Below, in pieces: positions 23,878 to 33,641 of a stretch of DNA of 64,000 nt. Every line of letters begins with the position of its first letter. The first letter of the stretch is position 1. The stretch is from Opisthorchis felineus (Eukaryota; Platyhelminthes; Trematoda; Opisthorchiida; Opisthorchiidae). Below the pieces are notes generated by a model that was not told the origin of the DNA, made no database searches, and was given only the letters and a program-made list of their open reading frames with translations. The stretch covers positions 303,202-367,201 of the forward strand of contig SJOL01009574.1 of NCBI GenBank assembly GCA_004794785.1, given 5' to 3'. Both the position numbers and the translations under genes were made by a program.

Positions 23878-24080
23878 TTTGCGAGTGCTCACCGGTGTGT
23901 GATCTGTCTACACCGCATACTTTAAAACCGGCAAATTTGATTTGGTCAGGGTCCCATTCAGATGTTCAGGCGCTGGACATGGTTTACGCCTACGACAGTC
24001 GCTTACAACAGAAACGAGCAAAGGCACTGGAATCTCGTGGCCATCCGAAGCCTAAGCAAATGAAGCTTGATATTTTCTGA
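23878..24080 (+). CDS. candidate alternative 3'-terminal exon (soluble short isoform)
   Basis: A strong acceptor (TTTCACCTTCCGGCAG) is followed by an open frame of 203 nt ending in TGA. It starts with two bases that complete the codon left by the exon ending at 23621, so splicing would give ...LHVF-V-CECSPVCDLS and a tail of about 67 residues ending KPKQMKLDIF. An AATAAA lies about 360 nt after the stop. If used, this isoform would stop after C2B and lack C2C and both membrane segments. I do not recognise the tail. It could instead be a chance frame or the last exon of an unrelated nested transcript. Confidence 0.5.
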
Positions 24081-24436
24081 ACGATTCTATGGGATTAGAT
24101 GACGGAAAAGTTGCATATTTTCCATACAACAAAAACTCCACTCTGTACATCCAGAGGAAATCGGTTAAAACGACTTATTTTTCGTGAGCTACTCTGTTCT
24201 CGGCTTGCATGAACTACTCTCGGTCGAAAGGAATCATATCACTTCACATTGGTCTTCACAAGCGACTGAGGTTCTGAAATGAGTCAACAATAGGGGTGCT
24301 ATGGTCCAGGCCATTGTCGGATATTTACGTGAATGAACATGGAAACCACTTCAACCGATTCTGCCGAATCTGTCACTATCCATCGTCTTTGGGCTTCATT
24401 CGGTTTAGTGTGATAACTATGTTCCTACTTGCCCTA

Positions 24437-24442
24437 AATAAA
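24437..24442 (+). terminator. polyadenylation signal AATAAA
   Basis: AATAAA in an A/T-rich stretch about 360 nt after the stop of the candidate terminal exon at 23878-24080. Single hexamers are common by chance in this base composition; the value here is only its position relative to that exon. Confidence 0.35.
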
Positions 24443-24521
24443 ATAAGTTGCTTCAGATAAACGGCGGAATTAAAAGACCAGTATTTTAGTCCGTACAGGA
24501 GCCTTGATGTAGGCTTTATAT

Positions 24522-24700
24522 ATGGCTCAAGTGGTTACAGCGCGAATTTACTGACCGGAAGGTTCGTGGTTCGGACCCGACCTCTGCCTCTCGACTTACC
24601 CTGTCTAGGATTGGGCAACCTGGCGGTATCCCAGCCCTCGTGCTTCCCTCGGGTGGCATGGCAGCTAGGCACCGGAAGGGTGTTACAGCTGAACGACGAC

Positions 24701-24703
<3 letters not shown>
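24522..24703 (+). mobile_element. tRNA-derived SINE
   Basis: A box ATGGCTCAAGTGGTTACAGCG, B box GTGGTTCGGACCCG, then the shared body gattgggcaacctggcggta and tail gtgttacagctgaacgac. It is in the opposite orientation to the copy at 9060 and is followed at once by a TA microsatellite that probably grew from its tail. Confidence 0.88.

Positions 24704-24740
<37 letters not shown>
24703..24740. repeat. (TA)n microsatellite
   Basis: About 18 TA dinucleotides directly after the SINE tail. It explains the repetitive minus-strand frame (Ile-Tyr repeats) in this place. Confidence 0.95.
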
Positions 24741-24741
<1 letters not shown>

Positions 24742-24860
24742 TCTGTACGATTTGGGAACATACTATTGACAGAAACTCAGGGTCTGCGCCCACCTGTTGA
24801 GCCCCAAGAAGGGTGAAACAGGTAGTACTGAACTGTTAGAGAGTTTTTAGCAATCTTGTG
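24741..24860 (+). repeat. hammerhead-bearing family, partial unit
   Basis: Landmarks tgtacgatttggg, gacagaaactcagggtctg, core and gtttttagcaatcttgtgag. The core (24788-24830) has stem II intact and a good GAAAC, but CTGTTGA for CTGATGA and GTA at the cleavage triplet. Confidence 0.78.
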
Positions 24861-26339
24861 AGTAGCGTAGTAGAATGAATTCATTTCGGAGTTTTGCCGG
24901 TATCCTCACGTGCAAGTTGGAATATTCCCACTGGTATGGGTACACAGGAGAATTCTGTATCAGATCATGAATCATTTCTCAAAGTCCGAAGTTCGGTCAA
25001 ACCTATCTGTCCTATCCTGTCCTGTTTTGTTTCTGTTGTGTTGTTTTCTGTTGTGTCGGTCATAGTTTTCGTAATTTCCACAAGAATACTTTCAAGAACC
25101 CATAAAAAGGACTTCGCAACTCTTTGGTTGGAAAACACTGGTCTAGAAAAGTCCAAGGTTTCTTTTTGACGTTTACTTGATGTTCTGGAGTTTGAAGTGC
25201 CTGATATGTTGTTTGCATGAAACGAAACCCCTAAACGACAAACAAGGTATCTGACCAGTTAGAAATGTCTGTAGGGAAATTATGCCTTTCGTGACGCATC
25301 AGGTCAACTTTCACTCCAGATGAAAAAAAATGTCATTGCATCCATCTTGTCTGGCGCCAATTTTCTAGAACCGTCAACTTTTGTGCAATTTTTTTAAAAT
25401 TTTCTACTGATATGTATATTTTTTTAAGAGTATAGCTGGTCCCAGATGCTCTCATTATGCCCCCGAAAAAGCGCAAAGTCACAAGTCAACAAGTTTTACT
25501 ACGCGATACTTGAAGAACTTGCTTACTGAGTATCAATATCATGGGTTTTTCCGCCTGCTTGCCGTTTGCAGCACAGGAGATATTGACTGATCCATTTTTC
25601 CCGTTATCCCAACGTTTTCCTCTAGGCCAAACAAAAAATCGACTTCGCGATACTTAAAACGAACTATCCATTTTCCAGCAGTAGGCCAACCTACACCTCG
25701 GATGTTTGCCTTTGGTGACTTAGAAACGTGCTTCCCACATTTGCAGCGTGGTGGCCGCTCAGCTATATTCTACAGAACGACAATCCTACCCCCTCTAACT
25801 TCTGCTATGCGAACGCAAGACAAAAGACTAACGAATCGGATCATGATGAGCGTTACCAAAAGTGGCATATTTGGGATGTTTTTTTATCTAGGCGGTACTT
25901 TTGTGGTCGATCAAGAATGCGAACAAGAATCCAGACATTCACTTCTTGCGTATTGTCACGGTACAGCAACCCACCCAGACAAGTTTACATCGTCATGCCA
26001 CTAAGATAGCGGGATTATTCTATCAAACGAAACAGTGGTAATGTTTTTCTGGCTATGAAACACTGCCCAGTAGTACATAAACGCAAACACACTTCAACAA
26101 CTAGGTTGTAATGTGCTAGCTAACAGTGCATCACGTGACACCGGCCCGCACTCTAATCGAAGAAGAAAATCGGAGTTAGTGGAGCGAACCAAGCGAAACA
26201 TAGTGGTAGCTCATCAGTTACAGCGAGCCGCAAAAATTCCAAGACTATCCTTTGAAAACAGATCAAGTGTACACATGGCAAGGGCAAAACTCTGACTTGT
26301 AAATGATACTTTCGCCCAATCACACACTGTTATCCTTTC

Positions 26340-26770
26340 GGGCGAAATACACTCGTTTGCAACTTACATCGGTGTTAACCGTAGACTTGACTGAATCTCC
26401 CCCCATTCATGAAATTCCTCAGAAAAGGTGAAACGGGTAGTGGGCTTTTGAACAGTTTTCAATAACTCTCTCAGTGGTGGGTCTTGTCAAGAAAACACAC
26501 TGCAACATCTCGAATATCGTGCCAACCGAATCACAGGGTGCCTTCTGTACGGAACATCTAGCTAAAGAACATCATAAACGATATATTCAGTTGGCTTAAA
26601 CCAACTTAGATTGAAGTTGAGTGCGGTCCGTCAGTTGCGTACACTTTGGTGTTCAAGTAGAACATAAAGTTGATGAAAACTGGGGGACTACGCCTACCTG
26701 ATAATCCCCAAGAACGGCGAAAGCGGTGATCGGGAACTGTCGAGGAGTTTTCAGCAACCTCCCGTCAAAA
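26340..26770 (+). repeat. two ribozyme-family units in tandem behind a minus-strand fragment
   Basis: A minus-strand tip (gcgaaatacactcgtttgcaa reversed) at 26341-26362 abuts plus-strand sequence. Two plus cores follow, at about 26403-26447 and 26692-26736, roughly 290 bp apart, with the unit body (atcgtgccaaccgaatcac, atcataaacgatatattcag, ttcaagtagaacataaag) between them. Core boxes are TCATGAA/GTGAAAC and CTGATAA/CGAAAGC, both defective. Confidence 0.75.
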
Positions 26771-27809
26771 ATAATTTACTAGACTGTTGACTGTTTTTTG
26801 GACATTAGGCTTATACAATCTCGCTCCCGATTTTGGGATTTCACCATTTGGTCGCAAATATGACTACTACTTTCGAAAATACAGTAGTAGTGAGGTGAGT
26901 AGGCGAACAGTGTTCAAGTGACGGTAGTAAAAGGGGAGATCTAGTTATTTTCCAATCTACATGTCCACGCTCCAACAAGTTTTTTATTGTTTTTTTGTTG
27001 TTGAAATATACGAAGTTCTAGTGAGCAACCAGCCGCCGTTATATTCCAAACATGTTATTTCAGCCTCTTTGTCTAGAGAAGAAAGTGTGTCACTCAGTGC
27101 TTGTTCGGGGGTAAGGCGGGAGAATGTAGGGTCATTTGTAGCCAAACATGTACACTGGATAAGAAACTAGATGAACCTTTGGTTGGAACTTCCGGGACTC
27201 AGTAGCAAGAACAGAGGGAGAAATGAGGAATTGTAGACTTTTTATATTCTCGGGTCAGCCTTATCCGAATGGCCACGAAGGGTAACCAGACGCCAGATTT
27301 TAACAACGGAAAATGGCCCCTCGTGTCAGAAGTCGCCGTAATGGGTTAGATGTCACCACCGTTATAGTCAAACTGAAAAGTAATGGTTATAAATCAGGTT
27401 AAGTTGGTTTAAACGCACTCCAATCCTAGAAGTCGATCAGAAATATAATTCTCGAACTCTGGGGAGATCATCCTAAGAGAACAACCAAGATGGACTCTTC
27501 CGTTGGGTGGACTTTTGGGGAATAACCCCACCACTGACTCAAGCGGATAACCCAAAAACGTCCATTGTATAGGGTGGTCTCTCTTGGTTTCAATTTTTCA
27601 AGTTGGAGCCATTCGTTGTATCTTTTTTTTCAACGGTCAACATCACCAATATCCTCATGTCGTCGGTAAGATATGCTTATTGGTCCATGTGCTATACTGA
27701 ATATTCTAGTCCCTTTTTGGTTGCTCAATATTTTCTCACTAGACAGAGGAAACTTTGTTCACACTTTCTAACCCGGACTCGCACGTAGTGTGTTCAAACG
27801 GTGGTGACG

Positions 27810-28105
27810 GGGATGGACGCAGATTGGCAGCACAGAGTCCGGTAGTCTGAGATAGCTCTGAGGTTAGAGCCCCACCTCTGATTTTTTAACTGCTCCTCTC
27901 TAGGTTTGGGAAACCTGGTGGAAGCCCTGTCATCGTGCCATCTTCGAGATGCACGACAGCTTTGCAGCGTGGGGATGAACCGTTTAATTGCCAGTTTCAT
28001 AGCGACCAGAGGAGGATCAAACCCAGTTCACTTACAAATCCGTTATCTCATTCGCCTGACTTTTCAACTGCTTCTGTCTAGGCCTGGGAAAACTGGCGGA
28101 TGAAA
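27810..28105 (+). repeat. two adjacent diverged SINE pieces
   Basis: The first (27840-27975) has gttagagccccacctctgattttttaactgctc and ctctaggtttgggaaacctggtgg, related to the SINE body above but with a different head. The second (28000-28105) repeats ttttcaactgcttctgtctaggcctggg. They may be one older dimeric insertion. Confidence 0.55.
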
Positions 28106-28752
28106 GACCATACAAGCCATATGCAGCATCGGCGAAACCTACATAAACAGAACAGACCCACGTCTCCAAAGGAATGGCAATGCAATGACAGAGCAATCAC
28201 AAAGCTGTCAGTCAATCATCCGGGCAGCCAACGTCATTGAACACAAATTGCTTGCTGATCAGTCATTATATATAGGCATGCTATTTCACCGTATGAAAGC
28301 CTTTTGTGAAGGCGTTCAAAGATTTGCCGGCTGCATGGTTCATATATTTAAGAAATCGGTTAGAACATTCGTAGACTGTTTTCCGTGATTTTGCATTCAA
28401 CCCATCACTACCAACAACGCAAATGAAGTCATATACTGCAGTGTCTTTGATAGGCGAAGGAGCTGTTCCCATTTTTTGGTTCAGCTGGTTTCCTTTTTGT
28501 GGTGCTGGGTCAGCTGGTTACGTAACAGCTGTTAAGGCACCAGTGAAAATATTTAACAGTGACCTTATTAACTCTTCCGGTGGGACATCCGTCTGGAAAT
28601 CAAAAGGTTGGTGTATCTTTTCATTCATCTCTTTTTTACGCGTTCTTCTCATCTCAGGATCCAGCAAGTCCTCTTCTACTTTCTAGCACGTACTAGAACA
28701 TGTGTCTACCCGATATACCATGTTTATCCCTTCCTCTATGATGTGTTCTCAG

Positions 28753-28894
28753 TGATCGGAGCTCGTCAGATAAAGGCTGCCGATTCCAATGGTAAATCGG
28801 ATCCCTACTGTACCCTGCGCCTAGTCAATCGGGTCGCCTACACATCAACGATTTATAAGACTTTGGATCCCACATGGAACCAAGGTTTTGTCTT
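28753..28894 (+). CDS. MCTP: MCTP exon G: C2C with intact calcium loop 1
   Basis: Acceptor GTTCTCAG, donor TCTT|GTAAGT. The product reads VIGARQIKAADSNGKSDPYC then YTSTIYKTLDPTWNQGF. Both loop 1 aspartates (A-D-S-N and S-D-P-Y) are present, as is the T-L-D-P-x-W-N motif before the fourth strand. This is the most conserved exon of the gene and fixes the family assignment. It starts with two bases completing GTG and ends with two bases of a Phe codon. Confidence 0.96.
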
Positions 28895-31800
28895 GTAAGT
28901 TCGAAATCATGTTTTTTATCCACTTCTTCTTCCCTTGACGATGTTATTTGTTCAGCTCTGTTTGGAACAGGTATTTGGGGAAAATATTGCAATAAAAATG
29001 ATAGAGGGTCATAATGAACCCACTTTATAATCATCTTGTTTGGTCGATCATGTTGAGTTTCCGTTATGAGTTCCATCATCCCTGCTGACAACAGCAGGGG
29101 CCTGCATTCCCCGAGGACCTACGCTTTTGCATTCAGGTCAACTCTGCTCACCAGCAAAGTAGAGAGTTGCATCACCGAGTACAGCAGTTACACCCCAACG
29201 CCGCTGAATAATTGCTTCAGTTGCAACAGCCAGTCATGTCGCTCTCATAAGACTCTGTTGATTGGTACCAGAAACCAAAAAGCTAGGATAATAGGATCAA
29301 ATAACGGAGAAGATAACTGCACGTTTTTATTGGATGACCTGCACTATCTGAGTGTGCTAGTCTTGGGGTGAAGGTATCAGACAGACAGTGGCTGATGTAA
29401 TGGACACCTGCCCATAGCAAGCCAACCACAAGCGGCTTGCATGGAGCCGAATGTACTACGGGTGTTACGGGCAAGCCGCTAATGCCGATATGAACCTGAG
29501 GGAATAAGATCTGTAAGCAAACACACTGAAGTCTGTTGAGAGTCATTGGCTGGCCTAAACGTGATGGTATAACAGTGAGCACCGTCACTAGTGCTTCTAC
29601 GCGAAGGCACTAGCCTCATCCGTCAGTTTCTCCAAGTTTCAGTGGGACATCTCACTTACCTCGGTAAACTCACCGTACTCTCTGGGAGGAACTGATAACT
29701 GCACCATTAAAGTGGGGATGGATATCCAAGCGCCAAACCACTAGCCGGGCGACTAGTCTTACTTTCATCCCTATTATGACAGTAGAATCGGAGCGGATGT
29801 TGAATAGAAATGGGAAAAACTTACCTAAGTAGTTCACAGGTGCTTCCATAGTGGTTTAAAATGAGTACACCGGTAATCGGTGAGTCTGATTCTGCTTGGG
29901 TATGTTTGCCCACAAGTTGAATAGATCCAAATGCCTGACTGTTTTCAACACTGTACGAGAATTAGGCACTTGCTCCCAAGAATTGTGATGTGTTGTGCCT
30001 CAAAGCCCTTTGAGCTTGCGCAGTTCCCAGAGCGCTCTGTCCAGTGGCAGATTTTCACAAGATCTGAAACCAAGATGGCAGTCTTTCAAACTTAGTGGGA
30101 GGCGGAATTTTGGCCTTCGTCGAGTTCTAGCTTCGTTTTTTAAGTGGACATAAATGAGTTGGTTCGGTCGTCTGTTTCACGTGACCTATCCAGCCTACGC
30201 CCATGTGCACTGTATTCTGGTGGTCTTGAGATTTTCTTTGTTCAGGATTAGGTCTAGCCATTAACTTTTAGGTATCTTGCACAAACATTGTAAGTGAAAT
30301 TTGTCAAGTATCCTAATGTGCCGTCTGTACAGTGTCCAAGTACCGCTGCCCCACAGTGATGAAGACAGTGCGGCAACCCTGTTCACTACAATCATGTTGT
30401 CCACTCACAGGTTGTGGTTGATCCAGACGACTGAATTTAGCGGTTGCCCGGCAACCTAAATTTGCAGTTCAGTATCAACTGCCCCGTCTCTGGACAGAAT
30501 GTTGTTGAGCTGTAGAAATTCGACTTTCCGTAATCGTGCTTCATCGGTCAACTGAGTTTTACTGAAAGCAGCTAGGTCGATGCGATGACGTTTCAGAGGC
30601 TGCACACCTGCCGCTTCCATCTCTCTCGAGAAGTTTTCTAAAGCTTCAGGTTCCGAATCGAAGTTGGTGTATCCTCCTCTGTTTGTGGTTACCAACTGGC
30701 GCAGTTTCCAAGTCCTTGTTCCCTTTTGTCTGTTCTTGTTTCTCTGGCTCAAACGTCCCAGTTGTAATCCTGCGGCCGGTTCTGTCTTCTTAAGAACCTT
30801 CTTCTTAAGACAGCTTTAGCTAAGCCGACGACTAGGAGCTCTTGTCCATCTGGCGCCGATGGGCCGGTTTAGTCTTAGGAAGTAGAAATTAGACCATAGT
30901 TGTCTGATTCGTAATGCTGTTGTGCATGCGCGGCACAACCCGACCGTATTAGGTCAGTCACAGTTAACCCCTGGACAATAGGAGTATGCAGTTCTTCAGG
31001 CTGACATTTGCTAACCCCTCTTTTTTGCGGGAAGGTAGCGTTGCTGCTTATTGACCGGGGAATCCTGACAGGTGGGTGGATCGACCAACACAACCAGAAG
31101 AGTCACTGGGTCGCCGTTTCGGGCGTTGGACCAGCATATCACATTGCTCAAGAGTGAACGCGTTTGTCGGTTCAGACGTGGTAACTCAGGTACATCTGGT
31201 GTGCGTTTGTGGATTTGTGGCAACGCATTCGCTTTGTATTTGAATGCTCGTATTTGTGGGATGTTAATTTCAGGCTGCCACAGTCTTCACTTTCTTGGTT
31301 AGCCATTCCGATTGTATGGAGAAGGTAAAATCGAATTCGTCTTTATGGCCTCCCACAACGCATTCAAGGCAGGAAACTGAGTAAGACCTGCAGACTGAGT
31401 CGCATGAGGAAGGGTAACTTTAGACCAAAGTTTCCTCCACGTTTTACGTCAGGTGATCTAGCCTATCGGGTATGAGTGTCTCAACCCTTAAGCACAACAG
31501 CCCAAGTGGGTAGGCTAACAAAGGGAGGGTGTGAAGTGGGCCGATGACAGGCAATAGCTGGTGAAACGAAAACGGAGTAATGAGCTTTCAAGAGGAAGGG
31601 GCACATAACAGACATCATTCTTTTCGATTTAGTTTGCCTTGTCGTGAGCTGTCTACGACTTCCTCTTGTCTAACTTGAGTGGCGGAATTTAAGATTAGTA
31701 AACGAGGACCAACTGAATCCCGGTTGAATCTATCGTCTATGATAAGAGTTTTCGGTAATCTCAAGGGTAGGTTGTCCGGTCAAGATAAACCACGCGATTT

Positions 31801-32705
31801 CTCCGATAGATTCCAAACTGCATGCATTTCTCCACGAGGGTTCATTTTCTGCGATTTTCTGCAGATTGTCCTATTTACCATCAAATTCCACAGAATTCCC
31901 CATTACACGGAAAGCACCGGTCCCTGATCGTGGTTAACCGTTCAGGGAAGCCGAAATGAATTTACAGCGTTTGACAACTTTCGGTTTAATGGAAAAAACT
32001 AACCGCTCGTGGTGTTTTGTGCTTCTCTCTACTTTTTTGTACTATATTTCCTGTTTCATCTATGTTGTCGTTTGTGGGTAATTAGGTGGTTCTGCAGTTT
32101 CGATTGGGATTTTGTCCTTCAAATGTAGTCAAGCCAAGCTGAAAAACTCAGGACCACTCCCCAGTAGCGGTTTTACCCTCCTTAAGAGGCTTCAGCATCG
32201 CGTACGTACAACACAAATCTCTACAGAGGTTGAAACTCGAGGTTCCAAACACGCCTGCTCAGCCACTCTTGACCAAACTGCATAGTGTTCAGCTACCATC
32301 CAGGTGGTTGACGGTTAGGATCTCCTTTGATGATTCTTGAGACATGCACTGCACAAAGACGAAACCGCTTCACAGTGATTCCAGTTCTTTCATCATAGAC
32401 TGGCTTCTCTCATAGGATGGACTATCCATCGTGTCACTCATTTTGATCTCCTTGAACAATCCGTGCACAGTTTTATAGATGAATATTGATCAGCTCAGCA
32501 GAGCCAAACCCGGGGATGATAAGTTATCAAGCAATCTTGGGAAGCAGCATTAAATGAACTGCAGGAATTCAATCCAATAAAACGGACTTCTAGTATATAA
32601 TCTACATTCGGAACGAAATATACACACTCAAACTCCAAGTCAGTACTTTTCTGGGCAGCTAAACAATTTTCATTCTAAAATCTATTTTCCCCATTGTCAC
32701 TGCAG
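28895..32705 (+). other. MCTP: MCTP intron, 3.8 kb
   Basis: Contains a deleted RTE-type LINE on the minus strand (30245-30760). Frames at 29066-29371, 29283-29588, 31011-31302 and 31679-31927 have no recognisable content. The rest is unassigned. Confidence 0.8.
30245..30760 (-). pseudogene. internally deleted RTE-clade LINE
   Basis: On the minus strand the frame at 30456-30752 includes RHRIDLAAFSKTQLTDEARL, the start of an RTE-type apurinic endonuclease (family: D-L-A-A-L-S-E-T-R-x-x-D-E-G). It runs at once into RDGAVDTELQ, then SVVWINHNL, and below 30400 [20 protein letters not shown] and [10 protein letters not shown], the far C-terminal part of the RT (family: L-L-Y-G-A-E-T-W-T-V-Y). Almost all of the endonuclease and RT core is missing. 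This is a different LINE lineage from the copies at 2046 and 9375. Confidence 0.78.
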
Positions 32706-32805
32706 TCCCATTGGCGATATTTACTCAGTCCTGGAGGTCACCATATGGGATGAGGACAAAGAGAAAGCAGACTTTCTGGGCAGAATTCAACTTCCGCTAA
32801 ATCAG
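32706..32805 (+). CDS. MCTP: MCTP exon H: C2C calcium loop 3
   Basis: Acceptor CACTGCAG, donor AATCAG|GTGAGT. It encodes PIGDIYSVLEVTIWDEDKE followed by KADFLGRIQLPLNQ. The W-D-E-D-x-x-x-x-D-F-L-G motif supplies the loop 3 aspartates, so C2C has a full set of calcium ligands, unlike C2B. The first base completes the Phe codon split by the previous intron. In the family this exon is nearly invariant (vertebrate SVLEVTVYDEDRDRSADFLG). Confidence 0.96.
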
Positions 32806-33539
32806 GTGAGTGAAAAATTCTGTCACAGATAATAATCACTGTATTCATCGAGCCTGATAATGGGAGTTTAAAAACTGATACAGACGCACACTCTAGTCGG
32901 TGTGGCGCATTCCTTTGTCATGGGAGCCGTGCCTTCTGATGGTGCATCTCCAATAAATGCCACTATGCTCGTGAAAGTTAACTTCATACCCTACTTCGAA
33001 GTCCTAACTTGACTGCCTGAAGATGCCTAATAACGAGCAAGTTCAGGTACACAATTTTCCAGCCGTCCAGTGCGAATAAGCATGGGTCATCTTTGATTGA
33101 ACATACCTTTTATTCGGAAGACTTTTATTTAACCGTTCCAGTGGATCGCTTTCACGTGGGAAAGTTTGAAAGAAGGACCAACAACTCTGGAGATTATGAG
33201 TGAATACCTACCATCCGGTATTACAAATTTGAAGGCTGAATAAAATCTTTCAACGAAGTTCTCATAACTTCTTCAGGCGTATCCTCAGCGGAACGTGGGT
33301 AAATAATAAACGCCTTGGATGAAACGTGCCAACAACTTTCGATATGGTTTGAATCCTTCCCAACTTAAATTCGAGATATTCTCTTCAGCAGCTTAAACTT
33401 ATTGATTAGTTCAGTGGCTGCTGAGTACAGTATAAAACGAAAATCACTTAGTTGTATCAGTTTCAACTAGTTACCACTCGTTAAACGCATGTACAGGTGG
33501 TACAGTAAACATGGAATTGACTTGTCACTAATTTTGTAG
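32806..33539 (+). other. MCTP: MCTP intron, 734 nt
   Basis: No repeat or RNA recognised. Short open stretch LVGVAHSFVMGAVPSDG at about 32895 is followed by more open sequence to a stop at 33010, with no usable splice phase seen; it could be the old exon end of a related form but I cannot support it. Confidence 0.6.
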
Positions 33540-33641
33540 ATTACCAGTCGGCGGAAACGCTGGTACACTTTGAAGGACAAAACTATGAAAAAACTGGCAA
33601 AGGGTTCTATCTGTCTGGAGGTCAATGTGGAACATAACCCG
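33540..33641 (+). CDS. MCTP: MCTP exon I: end of C2C
   Basis: Acceptor ATTTTGTAG, donor CCCG|GTGAGT, exactly 34 codons. The product begins ITSRRKRWYTLKDKTMKKLA and ends ICLEVNVEHNP, matching the family's YVLKNKQLTG...GVIYLEIDVIFN. It closes C2C and starts the juxtamembrane segment. Both splice junctions are in phase 0. Confidence 0.94.

Larger units (their letters stand above)
23622..28752 (+). other. MCTP: MCTP intron, 5.1 kb
   Basis: Begins with the candidate alternative terminal exon (23878-24080). It also contains a SINE, a TA microsatellite and a ribozyme repeat lying back to back (24522-24860), a tandem pair of ribozyme repeats (26340-26770) and two diverged SINE pieces (27810-28105). 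Frames at 25702-26009, 26961-27170 and 28423-28686 show no known domain. Confidence 0.8.
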
